Part shown: piece after piece, positions 59,978 to 64,000 of the stretch | Layout of the letters: the number at the start of each line of letters is the position of its first letter | How positions within the stretch are numbered: the stretch's first letter is position 1 | Assembly (NCBI RefSeq): GCF_048268305.1 | Contig: NZ_JBLWVT010000005.1 | Coordinates: 62,001-126,000, forward strand | Length of the DNA stretch: 64,000 nucleotides | Source of the DNA: Pseudodonghicola sp048268305 | GTDB lineage: Bacteria > Pseudomonadota > Alphaproteobacteria > Rhodobacterales > Rhodobacteraceae | Direction of reading: 5' to 3' | The notes under the pieces: model-generated | The model's database searches: none | The model's input: the letters and a program-made list of their open reading frames with translations, nothing else | What the model was told of the DNA's origin: nothing | Translations under genes and position numbers: made by a program

Positions 59978-61024
59978 ATGCTGAACGATCTGATTTCCGA
60001 TTTCCTCGCGGCAATGCCATTGCCGGCGCTGCTGGTGGACCAGTCCGAGCGCATCATCGCCGCCAATGCCGAGGCGCTGACGCTGCTCGGCCAGCAGATC
60101 ATCGGCCGGCACTTCGCCACCATCCTGCGCCAGCCGCAGGTGCTGGACGCGATCGAGGCCGGCCTGCGCGACAAACGCCCGCACACGGCGCGGCACCTGT
60201 CGAACGACGGCGCGCAGGACACCACCTATGACGTCACCTGCCGCTATGTTCGCGGCATCGGCGCAGTGCAGGGCGGGGCCGTGCTGGTCAGCTTTCAGGA
60301 CGTTACCCATCTGGAACAGGCCGGGCAGATGCGCCGCGACTTCGTCGCCAACGTCAGCCACGAGCTGCGCACGCCGCTGACCGCGCTGATGGGCTTCATC
60401 GAAACCCTGCGCGGCGCCGCCAAGGACGACCCGATTGCCCGCGACCGCTTTCTGGGCATCATGGAGGGCGAGGCGAGCCGGATGAACCGGCTGGTCGGCG
60501 ACCTGCTGTCGCTGAACCGGGTCGAAAGCGACGAAAGGGTGCGGCCGAAGGAACAGGTCAACCTGACCCAGACTTTGGAAGACACGCTCCATACCCTGCG
60601 CCCGCTGGGCGAGGAGGCCGGCGTGGTGCTGCATCTGACCGCGCCTGAAGAGGATGTCGAGGTGACGGGCGATCCCGACCAGTTGAGGCAGGTGTTCACC
60701 AATCTGGTGGAGAACGCGATCAAATACGGCGCCTCGGGCGGGCGGGTCGATCTGGTGCTGACCTCTTCCGAGCGCGATCCGGCGGTGCGGGCGGCGGCCG
60801 CACGGGTGCAGGTGATCGACAAGGGGCCGGGAATCGATCCCGTCCACCTGCCGCGGCTGACCGAACGATTCTATCGCGCCGACAACCATCGGTCACGACA
60901 GCTTGGCGGAACCGGCCTGGGGCTGGCGATCGTCAAACACATCGTCAACCGCCACCGCGGTCGCCTGCGGGTCGAAAGCGAGCTGGGGCAAGGTGCTGTT
61001 TTTACGGTTATTTTACCGAAGTAA
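59978..61024 (+). CDS. phoR: Phosphate regulon sensor histidine kinase PhoR
   Basis: A protein of 348 residues. A PAS domain (about 8-110) precedes HisKA (NVSHELRTPLTALMGF, phospho-His) and HATPase (N box QVFTNLVENAIKYG, G1 DKGPGID, G2 GGTGLGLAIV). No strong membrane helix is seen, unlike the Escherichia coli protein; many rhodobacterial PhoR are likewise short. It phosphorylates PhoB when phosphate is scarce and responds to the Pst complex. It lies 207 nt before pstS, and GGGAGGG lies upstream of the ATG. The PhoB gene is not in the window. Confidence 0.93.
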   Translation: MLNDLISDFLAAMPLPALLVDQSERIIAANAEALTLLGQQIIGRHFATILRQPQVLDAIEAGLRDKRPHTARHLSNDGAQDTTYDVTCRYVRGIGAVQGGAVLVSFQDVTHLEQAGQMRRDFVANVSHELRTPLTALMGFIETLRGAAKDDPIARDRFLGIMEGEASRMNRLVGDLLSLNRVESDERVRPKEQVNLTQTLEDTLHTLRPLGEEAGVVLHLTAPEEDVEVTGDPDQLRQVFTNLVENAIKYGASGGRVDLVLTSSERDPAVRAAAARVQVIDKGPGIDPVHLPRLTERFYRADNHRSRQLGGTGLGLAIVKHIVNRHRGRLRVESELGQGAVFTVILPK

Positions 61025-61119
61025 CCGGACTTGTCCCTCAGTTGTCGCAGAAATCTAGACAACCATAAGTCATTTTCCATGCGCGATTTTCTGGTTCGAA
61101 GCGGCGGCACACCCCTCGT

Positions 61120-61148
61120 TTGTCATCTAACTGTTACATGTACGTCAC
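61120..61148 (+). promoter_or_regulatory. Pho box upstream of pstS
   Basis: Three 7-bp half-sites at 11-bp spacing: TTGTCAT (61120), CTGTTAC (61131) and ACGTCAC (61142). They resemble the PhoB consensus CTGTCAT-N4-CTGTCAT and lie 84 nt before the pstS start. PhoB control is inferred. Confidence 0.7.
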
Positions 61149-61231
61149 AAAAGGCACATGCTGCCTCTCTAGGAGATGCGGCAAGATCATCATGGGGGTG
61201 ATCGCTTTTGACCTTACCCAAGGAGACAGAC

Positions 61232-62272
61232 ATGTCCTTTGTGAAACTGACGGTTTCCGCGCTGGCTCTCGGCGCCGTTTCGGCCACCGCTGCCGCCGCT
61301 CGCGACCAGGTGCAGATTGCCGGTTCCTCGACCGTGCTGCCCTATGCGTCGATCGTCGCCGAAGCCTTCGGCGAAAACTTCGACTTCCCGACCCCGGTCG
61401 TGGAATCGGGCGGTTCGTCGGCCGGCCTCAAGCGCTTCTGCGAAGGCGTCGGTGAAAACACCATCGACATCGCCAACGCGTCGCGCAAGATCAAGGACAA
61501 GGAAATCAAGGCCTGCGCCGACGCCGGCGTGACCGACATCATGGAAGTCCGCATCGGCTATGACGGCATCGTCTTCGCCAGCGACATCAACGGCAACAAG
61601 TTCGAATTCACCCCGGCCGATTGGTACAAGGCGCTGTCGGACAAGATCGTCGTCGACGGCAAGATCATCGACAACCCGAACACCACCTGGAAAGACGTGA
61701 ACCCGGCCTTCCCGGCGCAACCGATCCAGGCCTTCATCCCCGGCACCAAGCATGGCACCCGCGAAGTCTTCGAAGAGAAGGTGATCCTGGCCGGCTGTGA
61801 AGAAACCGGCGATTTCGCCGCCTTCGCCGCCGCCAATGGCGACGACAAGAAAGCTGCCGAGAAAGCCTGTATCGCCCTGCGCACCGACGGCAAGTCGGTC
61901 GACATCGACGGCGACTACACCGAAACCCTGGCCCGCATCGACTCCAACAAGGATGGCATCGGCGTCTTCGGCCTGGCCTTCTACGAAAACAACACCGACA
62001 AGCTGCAAGTCGCCACCATGTCGGGCATCGTTCCGTCGACCGCGACCATCGCCTCGGGTGACTACCCGGTGTCGCGCCCGCTGTTCTTCTACGTGAAGAA
62101 AGCCCACATCGGCGTGATCCCCGGCCTGAAGGAATTCGCTGAGTTCTTCGTCTCCGACGAGATCGCCGGCCCCGATGGCCCGCTGGCTGCCTATGGCCTG
62201 GTCTCCGATCCGGAGCTGGCCAAGACCCAAGAGGCCGTGGCCGATGAAGTCGTGATGGGCGGCAATATGTAA
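61232..62272 (+). CDS. pstS: Phosphate-binding protein PstS
   Basis: A protein of 346 residues. The signal peptide ends TAAAA and the mature protein starts RDQVQIAGSSTVLPY. The phosphate-binding loops IAGSSTVLPY, VVESGGSSAGLKRFCEG and PGTKHGTREVFEE match PstS of the long, alphaproteobacterial form. Two Cys pairs (KRFCEG/KACADAG and AGCEE/KACIA) are likely disulfides. AAGGAGA precedes ATG 61232. A strong stem-loop follows the stop, so PstS mRNA is probably in excess over pstC. Confidence 0.95.
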   Translation: MSFVKLTVSALALGAVSATAAAARDQVQIAGSSTVLPYASIVAEAFGENFDFPTPVVESGGSSAGLKRFCEGVGENTIDIANASRKIKDKEIKACADAGVTDIMEVRIGYDGIVFASDINGNKFEFTPADWYKALSDKIVVDGKIIDNPNTTWKDVNPAFPAQPIQAFIPGTKHGTREVFEEKVILAGCEETGDFAAFAAANGDDKKAAEKACIALRTDGKSVDIDGDYTETLARIDSNKDGIGVFGLAFYENNTDKLQVATMSGIVPSTATIASGDYPVSRPLFFYVKKAHIGVIPGLKEFAEFFVSDEIAGPDGPLAAYGLVSDPELAKTQEAVADEVVMGGNM

Positions 62273-62282
62273 TTGCCCCCTG

Positions 62283-62323
62283 GGACCGGGACGGCGCCTG
62301 CCGTCCCGGTCCTTCTTGTTGTT
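62283..62323 (+). terminator. Strong stem-loop between pstS and pstC
   Basis: A perfect 13-bp stem GGACCGGGACGGC/GCCGTCCCGGTCC with the loop GCCT, then TTCTTGTTGTT. It may act as a partial terminator or as a 3'-end stabiliser that favours pstS expression over pstCA. Confidence 0.8.
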
Positions 62324-62357
62324 CCCGAATTTTCGCCCGCCTCGATTGGAGCCCTTG

Positions 62358-63836
62358 ATGCCGACCCTCTGGCTCGTTGTCTTCGTCCTCGCGCTTGCCG
62401 CCCTCGGATTTCTGGCCGGACGCGCCCGCGCCCTGCACAGTGCCGGCGGCAATGTCCGCGACCTTCATTCCCTTCCGAACTATTACGGCGCAAACGTCCT
62501 GCTGACGACCTTGGTGCCGGCACTCCTCGTGCTTGCCTTGTGGCTGCTGGCGCAGCCGATCATCGTCGACAATCAGGTGTCGAAGCTGATCCCGGCGCAG
62601 GCGATCCCGGAAAGCTCGACCCGCGGCCTGGTGATGAGCGATGTCCGCCGTGTCGCCGAAGGTCTTGATATCGCCGTCGATCAGGGGGCGCTGAGCGAGA
62701 CCGAGGCGCGCAACATCCGCACCGAGTTCACCGACCTGCGCGGCCGCCTGGGCGAGCTGGGCGTGGCGCTCGGCTCCGACGTGCGGCCCGAGGTCCTGTT
62801 GGCGGCGCAGCACTATCGCGCAATCAACGCCACCGGGCATCTCGCCATGGTGATCGTCGTCAGCCTGCTGGCGCTTGGCGGCTTCGGCTTTGCCTGGCTG
62901 CGCACCGACAAGGATTTCCGCGCCCGCAACGTGGTCGAAAAGGGCCTGCTGGCGCTGCTGGTACTGGCGGCCTCGCTGGCGATCCTGACCACCATCGGCA
63001 TCGTGCTGTCGATGTTCTTCGAGACCATCAACTTCTTCAAGCTGCACAGCTGGGTGGATTTCTTCTTCGGCAGCACCTGGGCGCCGAACTTCCGCGGCGA
63101 CAGCGAGCTTTCGATCCTGCCGTTGCTCTGGGGCACGCTCTATATCTCCTTCATCGCGCTTCTGGTGGCGGTGCCGGTCGGGCTCTTCGCCGCCGTCTAC
63201 CTGTCGGAATACGCCAACGGCCATGTCCGTGCCTTCGCCAAGCCGCTGCTGGAGATCCTGGCCGGCATTCCCACCATCGTCTACGGTCTCTTCGCGCTGC
63301 TGACGGTGGGGCCGGCGCTGGTCAGCATCTTCGGCAACGGGCCCGAAGGGCTGCTGGGCGTCGACTGGATGTCCGGGGCGACCTCGGTGCTGACGGCGGG
63401 CCTGGTGATGGGCATCATGCTGATCCCCTTCGTCTCCTCGCTGTCGGACGACATCATCAACGCGGTGCCGCAGGCCATGCGCGACGGCTCGCTGGGTCTT
63501 GGCGCCACCAAATCCGAAACCGTGCGCCAAGTGGTGCTGCCGGCGGCGCTGCCGGGGATCGTCGGCGCCATCCTTCTGGCCGCCTCGCGCGCCATCGGTG
63601 AAACCATGATCGTGGTGATGGGCGCCGGCGCGATCGCCAAATTCTCGCTCAACCCGCTGGAATCGATGACCACGATCACCACCCGGATTGTCAGCCAGTT
63701 GACCGGCGACACCGATTTCGCCAGCGCCGAGACGCTGGTCGCCTTCGCCCTCGGCATCACGCTGTTTGTCCTGACGCTGGGGCTGAACGTTCTCGCGCTC
63801 TATATCGTGCGCAAATACCGGGAGCAGTACGAATGA
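62358..63836 (+). CDS. pstC: Phosphate ABC permease PstC
   Basis: A protein of 492 residues, much longer than Escherichia coli PstC (319). The N-terminal 190 residues carry two membrane helices (WLVVFVLALAALGFLAG and VLLTTLVPALLVLALWLL), a periplasmic domain and another helix; this long form is common in Rhodobacterales. The permease domain (about 240-490) has the EAA-like loop AMRDGSLGLGATKSETV and GIPTIVYGLFALLTVG. ATG 62358 is preferred; no clear ribosome site is seen beyond GGAG at 62348. Its stop overlaps the pstA ATG. Confidence 0.93.
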   Translation: MPTLWLVVFVLALAALGFLAGRARALHSAGGNVRDLHSLPNYYGANVLLTTLVPALLVLALWLLAQPIIVDNQVSKLIPAQAIPESSTRGLVMSDVRRVAEGLDIAVDQGALSETEARNIRTEFTDLRGRLGELGVALGSDVRPEVLLAAQHYRAINATGHLAMVIVVSLLALGGFGFAWLRTDKDFRARNVVEKGLLALLVLAASLAILTTIGIVLSMFFETINFFKLHSWVDFFFGSTWAPNFRGDSELSILPLLWGTLYISFIALLVAVPVGLFAAVYLSEYANGHVRAFAKPLLEILAGIPTIVYGLFALLTVGPALVSIFGNGPEGLLGVDWMSGATSVLTAGLVMGIMLIPFVSSLSDDIINAVPQAMRDGSLGLGATKSETVRQVVLPAALPGIVGAILLAASRAIGETMIVVMGAGAIAKFSLNPLESMTTITTRIVSQLTGDTDFASAETLVAFALGITLFVLTLGLNVLALYIVRKYREQYE

Positions 63837-64000
63837 CCGATATCAGCCACCAAGGCTCCACGCCGCGCAAACACGGCGAGACGCTGCTGAAGCTGACCGC
63901 CCGGACCAAACGACGCAACGCCGCCGAACGCCGGTTCCAGGCCTATGGCATCGCCGCCATCGGGGTCGGGCTGGTGATGCTGGTGATCCTGGTCTTCAAC
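63833..64000 (+). CDS. pstA: Phosphate ABC permease PstA, cut by the window end
   Basis: The first 56 codons are visible: a polar N-terminus (MTDISHQGSTPRKHG), a basic RTKRRNAAERRFQAYG segment, and the start of the first membrane helix (IAAIGVGLVMLVILVF). The ATGA overlap with pstC and gene order identify it as pstA. Confidence 0.88.
   Translation, partial: MTDISHQGSTPRKHGETLLKLTARTKRRNAAERRFQAYGIAAIGVGLVMLVILVFN

Noticed and set aside
1..64000. CRISPR arrays, insertion sequences, prophage or defence islands
   Set aside because: No regularly spaced repeats, transposases, integrases, phage structural genes or recognised defence genes were seen.

Overview
The window is high-GC DNA from an alphaproteobacterium, most likely of the Rhodobacterales (Rhodobacteraceae/Paracoccaceae). 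This rests on the phoR-pstSCA arrangement, yicC-gmk, the LpxD/acyl carrier protein/ketosynthase unit, a Hint-domain protein, PAS_5 and IalB-family proteins, two perfect CtrA boxes (TTAA-N7-TTAA), and a dispersed intergenic repeat of a kind familiar from this group. The genus cannot be fixed from the sequence. I see no insertion sequence, prophage, CRISPR array or replication origin. The strip next to tRNA-Arg(CCG) is visibly less GC-rich and holds a broken cupin gene.

Layout. 1-3860: end of a Hint-domain gene, a GNAT acetyltransferase, a frameshifted cupin relic, a RidA-family gene, tRNA-Arg(CCG), a DUF486 membrane protein and a small secreted protein behind a CtrA box. 3862-18661: a catabolic island made of a LysR regulator, a lone molybdenum-hydroxylase large subunit, a DapA-like protein with altered catalytic residues, a 3-hydroxyanthranilate 3,4-dioxygenase homologue, a five-gene branched-chain-type ABC importer, a formamidase-like hydrolase, an opposing NAD(P)-dependent oxidoreductase, GalB-, GalC- and GalD-like enzymes, and a glutathione transferase. 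18802-22257: a tight operon RHH - CHAD - ParA - CYTH - Nudix. 22205-26302: an opposing lipocalin-like/FtsX/ATPase export operon.

26422-38645 is housekeeping and metabolism: cardiolipin synthase, YihY, rlmE with ppx, a one-carbon/cobalamin set (PF13769 protein, MTHFR-like, corrinoid methyltransferase-like), a diaminopropionate ammonia-lyase-like enzyme with an M24 peptidase, PPK2 and TonB. 38837-46825 is envelope-related: DUF882 protein, L,D-transpeptidase, lpxD-ACP-KAS, IalB, a candidate small RNA and a HerA-like ATPase. 46919-52243 is a second complete branched-chain-type ABC importer. 52899-64000 holds a GlxA-type regulator, class II DAHP synthase, a PAS protein, yicC, gmk, a gamma-carbonic anhydrase, a trans-sulfuration enzyme, then phoR, pstS, pstC and the start of pstA.

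Two themes stand out. First, the catabolic island pairs an aminophenol-type ring-cleaving dioxygenase with the lower gallate/protocatechuate 4,5-cleavage enzymes. Such a pairing would fit breakdown of an amino-hydroxybenzoate through 4-oxalomesaconate to pyruvate and oxaloacetate. Second, polyphosphate and phosphate genes recur (CHAD/CYTH, Ppx, PPK2, PhoR-Pst). The RHH-CHAD-ParA-CYTH-Nudix operon looks like a partition-type system attached to a polyphosphate-binding protein and is the best candidate here for an undescribed system. Both interpretations are inference from gene content.
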